From Flavicella sediminum (GTDB taxonomy: Bacteria; Bacteroidota; Bacteroidia; Flavobacteriales; Flavobacteriaceae): a stretch of DNA of 64,000 nt. The stretch's first letter is position 1, and every line of letters starts with the position of its first letter. The DNA is taken from the NCBI RefSeq assembly GCF_006381105.1, contig NZ_VDET01000007.1, positions 248,001-312,000 on the forward strand, read 5' to 3'. Positions 52,024-61,044 of the stretch are shown one piece after another. A model generated the notes under the pieces. It was given only the letters and a program-made list of their open reading frames with translations. It ran no database searches and was not told the DNA's origin. The position numbers and the translations under genes are program-made.

Positions 52024-53161
52024 TTTGAATGCAATTCTTATACAAATTTATATTTTCATTCAATATTTTCTTCGCATCAAAATGACGCTTTAAATGTGCT
52101 CTTGCATTTTTCCCCATGATTCCTGCAACTTCTTTTTGCATGAGCAAGTTGATTATTTTATGAGCAAATTCTTCTGAATTTGTAGGATTGACCATATAGC
52201 CCGTTTCACCGTCTATCATTAATTCCTTAGCCCAACCAATATTGGAAGTCACCATTTTTTTTTCTAAAGCCATGGCTTCTAACCAAGTCATTGGAAATGC
52301 TTCGGCAAAACTAGGTAACAAAATAATTTCTGCTTTGCAAATATGTTCTTTTACTTGAGCATAAGGAACCGCAGCTATATGTTTAAAATTACGCTTAGCT
52401 TCCACAGACAAAAGTTCATTAAAAAGCTTTAAGGTAGATTTTTTTGCCAAAACATCGATACAATCTCTTCCTAACAAACAAAGCTGAACCGTAGGGTCTT
52501 TTTCTACAACAATATTGAACGCTTTGGCAATCTCTAAAACACCTTTTTTCCTAATTATAGTTCCAAAATACAACAAGGTTTTTGGTTCAATAGTTTTATG
52601 ATTAGGTATAAAATCTTCACTGTTAATTGTATTGTAAAGGGTTTTTATTTCTTTATTTAATGAAAATAATTCCTTGGTTTTTTGTGAAACAAAATTACTT
52701 ACCCCAATTATTTCAGTCGCCCCTAACAAAGCTCTTTTTTCAAAGAATTTATTTTTGAATTTTACTTTTCTTTTTTCAAGATGACAAAAATAGGTATCTG
52801 AACCATGCAAACGGATAAGCAACGGACAAGGAAACTTCATAAAAGCCGTAAAACCTGTCCACTCTGGAGCTTCCATTACATCTATCTTATTCGATTTTAT
52901 TATTTTATTTACATAGGAATTAAAATACCTTCTATTGGTAAGCCAAGTTAGGCCTTTGAATCGTTTTCTCTGAACAAAATAAATTTCAACACCGTTCAAT
53001 TCCGTAATAAATTCATTAGACTGACTCGGAATAAACACGCTAACCTTCATTCCATTACTAACCAATTGCTCGGCCAAGTTCTTAGTAAACGTTCCTATTC
53101 CTCCCACACTCGCGGTGAATTTTTTATGAGGATATTCTGGTGTAATAAATCCTATATGCAT
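52013..53161 (-). CDS. Glycosyltransferase family 4
   Basis: A 382-residue GT-B enzyme with the GT4 opening GFITPEYPHKKFTASVGGIG (residues 3-22) and the donor-site EX7E region LLPSFAEAFPMTWLEAMALEK (about 285-305). LIRLHGSDTYF (about 117-127) is the acceptor-domain motif. Overlaps the GT2 gene downstream by 11 bases and the next upstream gene by one base. Confidence 0.93.
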   Translation of the reverse strand: MHIGFITPEYPHKKFTASVGGIGTFTKNLAEQLVSNGMKVSVFIPSQSNEFITELNGVEIYFVQRKRFKGLTWLTNRRYFNSYVNKIIKSNKIDVMEAPEWTGFTAFMKFPCPLLIRLHGSDTYFCHLEKRKVKFKNKFFEKRALLGATEIIGVSNFVSQKTKELFSLNKEIKTLYNTINSEDFIPNHKTIEPKTLLYFGTIIRKKGVLEIAKAFNIVVEKDPTVQLCLLGRDCIDVLAKKSTLKLFNELLSVEAKRNFKHIAAVPYAQVKEHICKAEIILLPSFAEAFPMTWLEAMALEKKMVTSNIGWAKELMIDGETGYMVNPTNSEEFAHKIINLLMQKEVAGIMGKNARAHLKRHFDAKKILNENINLYKNCIQNEI

Positions 53162-54543
53162 TATTGTGCCAAATTTTTAATAGTTTTCCAAATAACTTTT
53201 GAAGAATTTTCAGGGTGCTTTCCACATATTTTAACATACCAATCCAAAGCATCTTTCATTTTCACCTCTTGCAGTCCTTGCATAATAACCGATTCAATAT
53301 CTTCCTTAGCATTTATCCATAATACCGCATCTTTACTTGGCATAGATTGGAAATGAACAAACTTATAAATTTTGTCCATCTTCCAAACTGAGTCGTTTGT
53401 TTTTTCTGTATCGTAGTTTAAAAATGCACAAGGTTTATTTTGTGCCGCATAGTCAAACGCCATTGAGGAGCCAACATTAATTACCAAATTTGTATAATGA
53501 ACAGTACTTGCCAGTAAATTCATGTCTTTTTTTGTAGGCATAACCCTATTCCAACTATTCCCTAAATTATCCCATAAAGGATCTATTAAAGTAATGACAT
53601 TTTTATATTCCTCATAAATATACTTATGTCTATCTGTAAAATCTACTGGGCATTTTCTATAGATAATTCCTATATTATTTCCTTTTTTATTTAATGCTAC
53701 TACGGCTTTTGCAACGTCTTCTAAATAATATTCATCGTTTGGTGAAGTGGTGATATCATCACCAGAAAAACAAATGTATTTTTTATCCGGTGTTAAATTA
53801 TATGTTTTATAAAACTCTTCTTTAGGAATTAACAACTCTGACTGATAGTGCATTTCAAATTGTGGTGTTCCAACAATATAAATTTGATCATCTTGAACTT
53901 CTGGATAATAGAATTTCAATTCTTCTTTCATATGTTCACTCCAAACAAAATAACAATCGGATTTTACAACCATCATTCCTTTTGGTAAATTATCCCAAGA
54001 ATAAATAAACGTTGCAGTTCTAATTCCTAAATCTTGAGCCGCCAAAAGTGGCGCTATTGCCGATAAAGGTCTTTGATTGGTAAGAAAAATTAAACTCGGT
54101 TTTTCCTTTACCAAAGTTGCTTTAGATTCTTTATAATAATCCGTAGTTCGTTCTGTGGCAAACATCTGTTTGTTTAAAAATGCCAAGCCTTTTTTTGAAT
54201 TGCATAAAAAGACCAATAAATTTACTAAAAACGTTTTTAAAGCACTTTTTAAGCTAGCATAAGATTGAGGAAACAAATAAGAAAAATAAACTTTATCGTT
54301 CGTCTTTTTATAATTCTGTTTTAACTCAATTATAATTTTTGCCCTTTTATATATATCCGACAAGGGAGCCGTTTTACTATTTTCAATTTTTATTTCATTT
54401 AAACCCAATGTGGTTAAATCAAACCCTGTATTGTTCCAATAAACGGTATCTATATTATTTTCCAAGCCAAACTTAGGAAATTTTGTATAAGCGAAATTTC
54501 TAAGTCCAACCCCATCAGGTAAAAAAACAAATACTTTTTTCAT
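53161..54543 (-). CDS. Probable glycosyltransferase of unrecognised family
   Basis: A 460-residue cytoplasmic protein that does not show a standard GT2 or GT4 signature. The layout is GT-B-like: an opening KKVFVFLPDGVGLRNFAY, then FIYSWDNLPKGMMVV (about 183-197), FVWSEHMKEEL with IYIVGTPQFEMHY (about 203-240), and VINVGSSMAFDYAAQNKPCAFLNYD (about 360-384). The last pattern (a serine-rich loop before a helix and an AxxxKPC turn) recalls CDP-glycerol glycerophosphotransferases and surface-carbohydrate synthases. It sits between the GT4 gene and the amidotransferase. Transfer of a sugar or alditol phosphate is inferred, not shown. Confidence 0.65.
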   Translation of the reverse strand: MKKVFVFLPDGVGLRNFAYTKFPKFGLENNIDTVYWNNTGFDLTTLGLNEIKIENSKTAPLSDIYKRAKIIIELKQNYKKTNDKVYFSYLFPQSYASLKSALKTFLVNLLVFLCNSKKGLAFLNKQMFATERTTDYYKESKATLVKEKPSLIFLTNQRPLSAIAPLLAAQDLGIRTATFIYSWDNLPKGMMVVKSDCYFVWSEHMKEELKFYYPEVQDDQIYIVGTPQFEMHYQSELLIPKEEFYKTYNLTPDKKYICFSGDDITTSPNDEYYLEDVAKAVVALNKKGNNIGIIYRKCPVDFTDRHKYIYEEYKNVITLIDPLWDNLGNSWNRVMPTKKDMNLLASTVHYTNLVINVGSSMAFDYAAQNKPCAFLNYDTEKTNDSVWKMDKIYKFVHFQSMPSKDAVLWINAKEDIESVIMQGLQEVKMKDALDWYVKICGKHPENSSKVIWKTIKNLAQ

Positions 54544-54553
54544 TCAATTAAAT

Positions 54554-56266
54554 TTAGTTCGATTTTGTATTTAAAAAGCTTGTGTTCCACCATTGCCAAA
54601 TATGAAAACTAGCATCTCTATCTCCTTCTTTGTAATTTTTCAATTCTTTTGCCAACTCATCAAAATTAAACCAGCCAGCAATAGCACTTTGTTTTAAGTG
54701 TTCTACAGCTTTTTCAATTTCCGTAAAAAGCTCCTCTCCCAACCATTCTCTTTGTGGCGTTTGTAAGGGTCTTTTAGGAGCGTAGGTAATAGAATCACTT
54801 AAATATTCAGCCACCAATTCACGTAACAAATATTTTTGAACCCCATTTTTTATTTTGTATTCCAAAGGCTGCGCAAAAGCAAACTCTACCAAACGATAAT
54901 CTAAAAAAGGTTCTCTTAGCTCTGTACTATACGCCATAGAAATACGATCGTTAAAACGTAAAGCTCTTGGAATTTTAGTGTAAAATAAATCTCTGTATTG
55001 CTTGTTTAATACCTCATCGTCAAACAAAATAGGATACTTCGGTTTTTTCGCTTTCTTTAAAAACGAGGCTTCTAAAATATTGGGTCTAAAAGGCGATTTA
55101 GAAACTCCCTGTATGGTATTGTTGTTGTTTTGCGTATAATAATCATAGCCAGCCCATTGTTCATCCATTCCCTGACCGTCTAGCAACACCAACGTATTTT
55201 GAGTTCTTGCTTTCTTAAATATTTCACTATAAGCAACCGTTGGAACTCCACCACATGGCTCATCTTGAACAGCTATAATAGCATTTATTTTTTCAACTAG
55301 TTTTTCATCTGGACTAAGCAGCACTTTGTTTAAAGGGTTTTTCGTCAATCCGATCATTTCCTCTACCCATGGCAATTCGTCATACCGTTCATCATCGGTA
55401 TAAAATGTATAGGCTTCAATGTTTTTCCCTTGTTCCAACTGATTCACAAAAGCCAACAAAGTAGAACTATCAAGACCTCCACTAATATTAAAACCAACAG
55501 CTACATCTGCTCTAAATCGGATAAAAATACTATCCAACAGCAGTTTTTTATAATGCGCTTTGGCTTCTTCAAAAGATAACTTATTTTGTTGCAGCTTTTC
55601 AATAGCAGCTTCAAAAAAATACCATTTATTGATGGCTAAGGTTTTATTTTTATACTCTAAATAATGTCCCCCTGCTAATTGCGCTATCTGATCCCAAAAC
55701 GTTTCATTTGGCATGCCATATGAACCATAAGCCAAATAACTTGCCCACACGGCTTCATTCGGTTTTTTAGGAATATTGGCTTCATGTAAGGTTTTAATTT
55801 CTGAAGCAAAATAAAAAGCTTCTTCTGAATTATGGTAGTAAAAAGGCTTCACTCCAAAACGATCTCTTGCAGCAAATAGGCTTTCTTCTTTTCTATTCCA
55901 AATGGCAAAAGAAAACATACCATTTAACTGCTTTAAACAATCTTTGCCCCATTTTAAATAACTCGCCAAAAGAACTTCTGTATCCGAAGAAGTTTTAAAA
56001 TCATAAAAAGAAAGTTCTTCTTTAAGCTCTATATAATTGTAGATTTCACCATTAAAAATTAATCTATAATTGCCACAGTTACTTTCAAAAGGTTGATTTG
56101 AGTTGGAGGATAAATCTAGAATAGAAAGTCTATTATGTCCTAAAGCGGCCATACCTTCTTTCCACATTCCTGTAAAATCGGGACCTCTATGCTGCTGTTT
56201 TTGCAACATTTTCTCTAAACAGCTTTCCTCTGCACCGGTTCCTATGATGCCTGCAATTCCACACAT
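54554..56266 (-). CDS. Glutamine-dependent asparagine synthase-like amidotransferase
   Basis: A 570-residue AsnB-type protein. The class II glutaminase domain has the nucleophile Cys2 (MCGIAGIIG), HRGPD near residue 27 and FNGEIYNY (71-78). The synthase domain has the ATP-pyrophosphatase loop SGGLDSS (262-268). The ordinary reaction is aspartate to asparagine, but genes of this type inside O-antigen clusters (WbpS-like) amidate uronic acids. The location, two bases from NeuA and ten bases from a probable glycosyltransferase, supports the second role. Confidence 0.9.
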   Translation of the reverse strand: MCGIAGIIGTGAEESCLEKMLQKQQHRGPDFTGMWKEGMAALGHNRLSILDLSSNSNQPFESNCGNYRLIFNGEIYNYIELKEELSFYDFKTSSDTEVLLASYLKWGKDCLKQLNGMFSFAIWNRKEESLFAARDRFGVKPFYYHNSEEAFYFASEIKTLHEANIPKKPNEAVWASYLAYGSYGMPNETFWDQIAQLAGGHYLEYKNKTLAINKWYFFEAAIEKLQQNKLSFEEAKAHYKKLLLDSIFIRFRADVAVGFNISGGLDSSTLLAFVNQLEQGKNIEAYTFYTDDERYDELPWVEEMIGLTKNPLNKVLLSPDEKLVEKINAIIAVQDEPCGGVPTVAYSEIFKKARTQNTLVLLDGQGMDEQWAGYDYYTQNNNNTIQGVSKSPFRPNILEASFLKKAKKPKYPILFDDEVLNKQYRDLFYTKIPRALRFNDRISMAYSTELREPFLDYRLVEFAFAQPLEYKIKNGVQKYLLRELVAEYLSDSITYAPKRPLQTPQREWLGEELFTEIEKAVEHLKQSAIAGWFNFDELAKELKNYKEGDRDASFHIWQWWNTSFLNTKSN

Positions 56267-56268
56267 GT

Positions 56269-56967
56269 TTAGTTATTTATTTGTTTTAATACTACTTCTG
56301 CTTTCTTCCAATCGGCCATGGTATCTATATTTACATAAGCTTCTTTAGGAGATTCTATATATGCGACACTGGCACCATACAACGAATTTTGCTCTAAAAT
56401 CACATTCGTTTTTGTTATATAAATACTCCCATCTCTATGGTAAGCGATCGGTAAATCTTGTCTTCTTGAAATAATTTGTTCTTCCCCTGTAGCTATTTTT
56501 AAATTTCCCGAAGCATTCGGTTCAAACACCCAATGTGGGTTGAATTCATGAGGCACTTTTTGCACAGAAACCAAACTATCGGTATTCGCTTTTTTGAATT
56601 TTTCTATGGCTTGGTTTAAAAACTCAACGGTTCTAAAAGGACTGGTTACTTGTAACAAACAAACCGCTTCAAACTCAATTCCTAAATTTTTATAATAGGC
56701 CAAAGCATGTTGAATCACCGGTAAGGTGGGTGCTGTATCAATCGCTAAATCCATTGGTCTTTTAAAAGGAACTTCAATTCCCAAACTTTTTGCCACCACC
56801 ATAATTTCTTCATCGTCACTACTCAAAACTAGTGTATCTATAAGATCACTAGCCAAGGCAATTTCTGAAGTATATTGCAACAGGGGTTTCTTGCCTAACA
56901 ATTTAATATTTTTTCTAGGAACTCCTTTAGAACCTCCTCTAGCCGGTATAATTCCTAATATTTTCAT
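56269..56967 (-). CDS. neuA: Acylneuraminate-type cytidylyltransferase (CMP-nonulosonate synthetase)
   Basis: A 232-residue GT-A-like cytidylyltransferase. The N-terminal GIIPARGGSKGVPRKNIK (residues 4-21) is the signature of CMP-sialic-acid synthetases, followed by VLSSDDEEIMVVA (about 47-59) and LLQVTSPFRT (about 103-112). It activates a nonulosonic acid with CTP. Whether it uses Neu5Ac (NeuA), legionaminic acid (LegF) or pseudaminic acid (PseF) is not decided by sequence; the gene symbol is used for the family. It shares one base with neuC. Confidence 0.88.
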   Translation of the reverse strand: MKILGIIPARGGSKGVPRKNIKLLGKKPLLQYTSEIALASDLIDTLVLSSDDEEIMVVAKSLGIEVPFKRPMDLAIDTAPTLPVIQHALAYYKNLGIEFEAVCLLQVTSPFRTVEFLNQAIEKFKKANTDSLVSVQKVPHEFNPHWVFEPNASGNLKIATGEEQIISRRQDLPIAYHRDGSIYITKTNVILEQNSLYGASVAYIESPKEAYVNIDTMADWKKAEVVLKQINN

Positions 56968-58136
56968 TAATATACAATTGTTTTATGAAATGTAAATTCC
57001 GTATCTGCAAGAATATTTGCAATTCTTTGCCCAGACTTACCATCACCATACATATTTTCTGAAACAATATTTTTTGTCGTCATTCTATTTTGAATACTTT
57101 TTAGGATTTCATTTTTATCATAAATTGTATCTAAAACATTGCTTCCTCTTTCTCTTTTATTTTGACGAGTTCCTATATTTACAACAGGTACACCTAAATA
57201 AGAACATTCTCGAATTCCAACACTAGAATTCCCTATCAAACATTTACTATTGACCAATAATTTTAAAAAATCATTGGGTTCCATGTTCTTAAAAAAATGA
57301 ATGTTTTTTGGTTGGTGATTTTCTCTAAAGGAACGTATTCCTCCAGAAGTTCCATCAGAACCTGCATCTACATTTGGCCAAAACCAAAACGTAGGAATAT
57401 TTAATTCGTGAACTGCTTTTAAAGTTTCTTCAACATCTTTTCTGGCAGAGGCATATTCTGTTGTTACCGGATGTTGCATCACCACAATATACCCTTCTTC
57501 TTTCCAATTAATTTCAACACCTACTCCTCCATATTTTTGAATAGGGTCAAAATCTAACTTGGGACTATTTTGTATTTCGTCGGCCAAATCTATAGAAGGA
57601 CAACCGGTATTAAAAACCATATCAGGATTTTCACCCATTTTTAAAACGCGTTGTTTGGCGTCTTCAGAAGCCACCAAATGCACATCTGCTAATTTGGTAT
57701 TGGCATGACGTACTTTTTCATCAATATTTCCAGTTACCTCTCCTCCTTGAATATGCACTAAGGGGATGTTTTGATACGATGCAGCAATACTTGTGGCAAT
57801 GGTCTCAAATCGATCGGCAATGGTTACAACAGCATCTGGCTGCAAACGGTAAAATACATTGGCCAATTCCATCACTCCTAAACCTGTCGTTTTTGCCATT
57901 GAAGTTGGATTTTCTCCTTCCAAAACCATAAATACTTTTTCGGCTATAACAAAACCATCATTTTCAATAAAATCGACAGCATTTCCATAACGCCCCAACA
58001 AAGCAGAACCTGCAATAACTAATTGCAATTCCAATTTTGGGTGATTTTTAATAGCTGTTAAGGCTGTTTTAATTCTACTATAAGAAGGACGTGCTGTAAC
58101 CACAACACATATTTTTTTTATGGACATATTATTCAA
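56967..58136 (-). CDS. neuC: Hydrolysing UDP-N-acetylhexosamine 2-epimerase (NeuC/LegG type)
   Basis: A 389-residue enzyme of the epimerase-2 family. The opening VVVTARPSYSRIKTAL (residues about 9-24) and VHIQGGEVTGNIDEKVRHA (about 124-142) are characteristic of the hydrolysing type, which releases ManNAc (NeuC) or 2,4-diacetamido-2,4,6-trideoxymannose (LegG) and UDP. The conserved NSSVGIRE (about 303-310) and GTRQNKRERG are present. LegB/LegC/LegH genes, needed for the legionaminic route, are not in the window, which slightly favours the Neu5Ac route. Overlaps NeuB by eight bases. Confidence 0.88.
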   Translation of the reverse strand: MNNMSIKKICVVVTARPSYSRIKTALTAIKNHPKLELQLVIAGSALLGRYGNAVDFIENDGFVIAEKVFMVLEGENPTSMAKTTGLGVMELANVFYRLQPDAVVTIADRFETIATSIAASYQNIPLVHIQGGEVTGNIDEKVRHANTKLADVHLVASEDAKQRVLKMGENPDMVFNTGCPSIDLADEIQNSPKLDFDPIQKYGGVGVEINWKEEGYIVVMQHPVTTEYASARKDVEETLKAVHELNIPTFWFWPNVDAGSDGTSGGIRSFRENHQPKNIHFFKNMEPNDFLKLLVNSKCLIGNSSVGIRECSYLGVPVVNIGTRQNKRERGSNVLDTIYDKNEILKSIQNRMTTKNIVSENMYGDGKSGQRIANILADTEFTFHKTIVY

Positions 58137-59139
58137 TTAAATCTTCATCATTTAAAAAATCCCATTGAGACATGTCTCTCTTCAACTTTTTACCGATTAC
58201 ATTTTCATATTCACTAGCTAAGATACCAAATCCTTTAGGTTTTTTAGTCTCTAAATCAGAAAAACTGAGGACATCACCTGCTTTTAAATTTTTATTGATT
58301 GCCAGTGATTTTTCAAAAATGGATTTTAAATTGCCAAAGGCTGAATTATCTGATTTATTTACAGGGTTTTGAAGGGCCGTTGCAATATTATTTACCGATT
58401 TGACTAACTGTGTGGTTTCCTTCATGGTTAAGGAAGCCTTTGCATCTGGGCCAAACATTTCTTTATCGAAAACCACATGAAATTCCAAAATTTCAGCACC
58501 TAAAGCAGTCGCCGCAATACAAGCTTCCAATGCTGAAGAGTGATCGGAAAAACCGATAGGCACCTTATACCTATCTTTTAATTGTTGAATAACGTTCAGT
58601 CCAAATTGTTCGGGCTGTGTTGGATAAGCGGTTGTGCATTGTAAAATTGAATATGTAACGTTTCTAGATTTTAAAAAGGAAACTGTTTTGTCCAACTCTT
58701 CATAAGAACTCATGCCCGAAGAAATAATTACAGGCTTTCCTGTTTGCGCTATTTTTTCTAACAGCACAAAATTATTCACTTCACCAGAACCCACTTTATA
58801 TTGTTGTACCCCTAATTCTTCTAACAAATCGACGGCAGCATTGCTAAAGGGAGAACTCATAAAGGCTAGTCCTACTTCATCACAATGTTGTTTTATTTCT
58901 TTCCACTGCTCCAAACTAAATTCCATACGTTTCCAATAGTCCATTCTAGTTTCGTCTTGCTTAGAAAACTTAACTCTGAAGGGTTCGTGAATGCTACTTT
59001 CTGCTTCCGCAATATGGGTTTGAAATTTAATGGCATTACAACCCGTTTTTGCAACAGCATCGATATAAGCGTGCGCCATTCCTAAACTACCGTCATGGGC
59101 TTGCGCTATTTCAGCAATGCAATATATTTGATTAGACAT
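58129..59139 (-). CDS. neuB: N-acetylneuraminate/legionaminate synthase (NeuB family)
   Basis: A 336-residue enzyme that condenses phosphoenolpyruvate with a free hexosamine to make a nonulosonic acid. The TIM barrel has EIAQAHDGSLGMAHAYIDAV (near residue 9), AIKFQTH, YKVGSGEVNNF (about 113-124), SGMSSYEEL, ILQCTTAYP and FSDHS (about 194-198). The C-terminal antifreeze-like SAF domain begins near 275 (SLAINKNLKAGDVLS). It overlaps neuC, so neuB, neuC and neuA are an uninterrupted module in pathway reach of each other. Confidence 0.92.
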   Translation of the reverse strand: MSNQIYCIAEIAQAHDGSLGMAHAYIDAVAKTGCNAIKFQTHIAEAESSIHEPFRVKFSKQDETRMDYWKRMEFSLEQWKEIKQHCDEVGLAFMSSPFSNAAVDLLEELGVQQYKVGSGEVNNFVLLEKIAQTGKPVIISSGMSSYEELDKTVSFLKSRNVTYSILQCTTAYPTQPEQFGLNVIQQLKDRYKVPIGFSDHSSALEACIAATALGAEILEFHVVFDKEMFGPDAKASLTMKETTQLVKSVNNIATALQNPVNKSDNSAFGNLKSIFEKSLAINKNLKAGDVLSFSDLETKKPKGFGILASEYENVIGKKLKRDMSQWDFLNDEDLIE

Positions 59140-59149
59140 AGGATATTTT

Positions 59150-60115
59150 TTAAATGAATTTAATTTTTTTTAATACTTTATAGATGAATTTTCTAAAAAA
59201 GTATTGAGGTAAATGAAACCGATGTTTTATTTTATTTGTTGCTTTTATAAGCGTTTTACTTCCTTTGTGTTTCACTGTATTTGTCCATTCAGGAATTGTA
59301 TTTCCTAAATGATAAGCTTTTGTTTCTAGGGTAGACAATCTGTAATAGCCTAATTGATCAAATTGAAGATCTAAATAAAAATTTTCATCGCCATTTTTAA
59401 AAACATATACAGGTTTTACACATTCAAATTCTTTAAAAACATTCCGATAGGTTGCCACAAAATGACCACTCCCTACACAGGCTTTGATTTGTTGCTTTTC
59501 CAAATAAAACTGTTTCTTTTTCCAGTTCTGTTTCTTATGATTAAAAATTTCAGGATTGCTTGTCCCCTCTTCTAAAAACTTAAAAGAATCAGCTGTAACA
59601 ACATTGGCTTTTTTAGGGAAATGAAACAAATTTCCGAATAATGACACATTGTTGTAAAATGTTAAATGAGGAGATGGAACTGGACTTACAACACCTGCAC
59701 GATCGAAAGCCTCAAAAATTTCAAACACTTTATTTTCCCATTCATTGAAGTAAAAAACATCCGCATCGGCAATGCTTATAAAATCTTCATAGGAAGCTCT
59801 TGCTTCAGATAAAATAGCAAATACTTTTCCATAATTTTCTTGATAAACAACATGTTTGTCTATCAGTTTTTGCGCTAACAAACTGTTTATATATTCGGTA
59901 ACTTCTTGTTTACAGTTATTATTTATGATGGTTATTACCGTAGTATTTACATCAATTGTGGCAAAAAGAGAATCCATGGATGTTTTATAAACTTCCAATA
60001 AATTTTTAAAATATTCGTCGTTAGAGGCTGGTATGTACACAGGAATTATGATTCTATGTTTTTTATATAGAATTTCTGTGTGCTTTGTTTTTTCTGGATT
60101 GTTCCCTATTCTCAT
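59150..60115 (-). CDS. GT-A glycosyltransferase (GT2-like)
   Basis: A 321-residue GT-A protein. After a basic N-terminus, IIIPVYIPASNDEYFKNLL starts the fold (about residues 22-40). The metal motif is ISIADADVFYFNE (about 115-127). The region VSPVPSPHLTFYNN, with conserved proline pairs, is not seen in the neighbouring GT2 proteins, and the C-terminus is very basic (RKFIYKVLKKIKFI). It is ten bases before neuB. As the nearest glycosyltransferase to the nonulosonic module it is a candidate, no more, for the nonulosonic acid transferase or a neighbour sugar. Confidence 0.78.
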   Translation of the reverse strand: MRIGNNPEKTKHTEILYKKHRIIIPVYIPASNDEYFKNLLEVYKTSMDSLFATIDVNTTVITIINNNCKQEVTEYINSLLAQKLIDKHVVYQENYGKVFAILSEARASYEDFISIADADVFYFNEWENKVFEIFEAFDRAGVVSPVPSPHLTFYNNVSLFGNLFHFPKKANVVTADSFKFLEEGTSNPEIFNHKKQNWKKKQFYLEKQQIKACVGSGHFVATYRNVFKEFECVKPVYVFKNGDENFYLDLQFDQLGYYRLSTLETKAYHLGNTIPEWTNTVKHKGSKTLIKATNKIKHRFHLPQYFFRKFIYKVLKKIKFI

Positions 60116-61044
60116 GATCGAAAAATATTTTTTAGAATCTGTGGCTTGGAAAACAATTTAAAAAAACCATTTATTAGATCTTTAAAAGTTAAGTGCTTCC
60201 ATAGACTTTTAAAAGAAAACCAAATAAGACTTTTGTTTTTAGATTGCTTGGCCAACTTGAAATGTAAGAGAAATTTATAGAAAAAATGTATTCTTAGTTC
60301 CGCTACTTTTTCTTTGTTGAAATTATTTTTCACCAAAGTATAGACCAATTGATTGGAGTGGATTCTAGATTTTAAGGTAGAAATATGATTTTTCCCATTC
60401 ATGCTATCTTCATGACTCCTAAAAAAATACAAGGCTTTGTAAACGGGTTTGTAATTTGTAGACTGGCTTAATAAACGAGAATAAAACTCCCATTCTTGCT
60501 TTCGCATAAGTGATTCATCAAACAGTTTCTTATCAGCTAAAAAGCTTCGTTTAAACAAAGGTCCGTTGGTATGGAAATTTACTTTTCCTGTAATATGGTC
60601 TTCTAAGACTTGATTTGAATGTATTTGATTCCATTTTCTAATCACGTTTGAAAACGAATCTTTGTATTCAACCCCTTCACAAACCGCAAAATCAAATTCC
60701 GTGTTTTGTAAGGCTTTGACTTTGGTTTCTATTTTTTCAGCATGCATGGCATCATCACTATCAAACCATTGAATATAGGTCCCCTTAGAGAGTTCAAAAG
60801 CATAATTCCGACAAGCATTTGCTCCTTTAGGTCTAGTAGTCGGTCGACTGGCATATTGAATGCGAGGCTCTTTTTGAGCATATACTTTTAAAACATTTAA
60901 GGTTGCATCCGTTGAACCATCATCTACGACAATACACTCCCAATTTGTATAGGTTTGGGCAATAATAGAATCTAGCGTTTCATGTAATAAAGCGGCTCGA
61001 TTAAAAGCGGGAATAAGGATAGATACCAAAGGATTATTTTGCAT
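60112..61044 (-). CDS. Glycosyltransferase family 2
   Basis: A 310-residue GT2 enzyme with the standard opening VSILIPAFNRAALLHETLDS (residues 7-26), VVDDGSTD (about 39-46), KGANACRNYAFEL and the metal motif WFDSDDAMH (about 93-101). Strong N-terminal similarity in pattern to the GT2 gene at 62107 suggests the two arose by duplication. The C-terminal part is basic. Overlaps the next gene as ATGA. Confidence 0.93.
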   Translation of the reverse strand: MQNNPLVSILIPAFNRAALLHETLDSIIAQTYTNWECIVVDDGSTDATLNVLKVYAQKEPRIQYASRPTTRPKGANACRNYAFELSKGTYIQWFDSDDAMHAEKIETKVKALQNTEFDFAVCEGVEYKDSFSNVIRKWNQIHSNQVLEDHITGKVNFHTNGPLFKRSFLADKKLFDESLMRKQEWEFYSRLLSQSTNYKPVYKALYFFRSHEDSMNGKNHISTLKSRIHSNQLVYTLVKNNFNKEKVAELRIHFFYKFLLHFKLAKQSKNKSLIWFSFKSLWKHLTFKDLINGFFKLFSKPQILKNIFRS

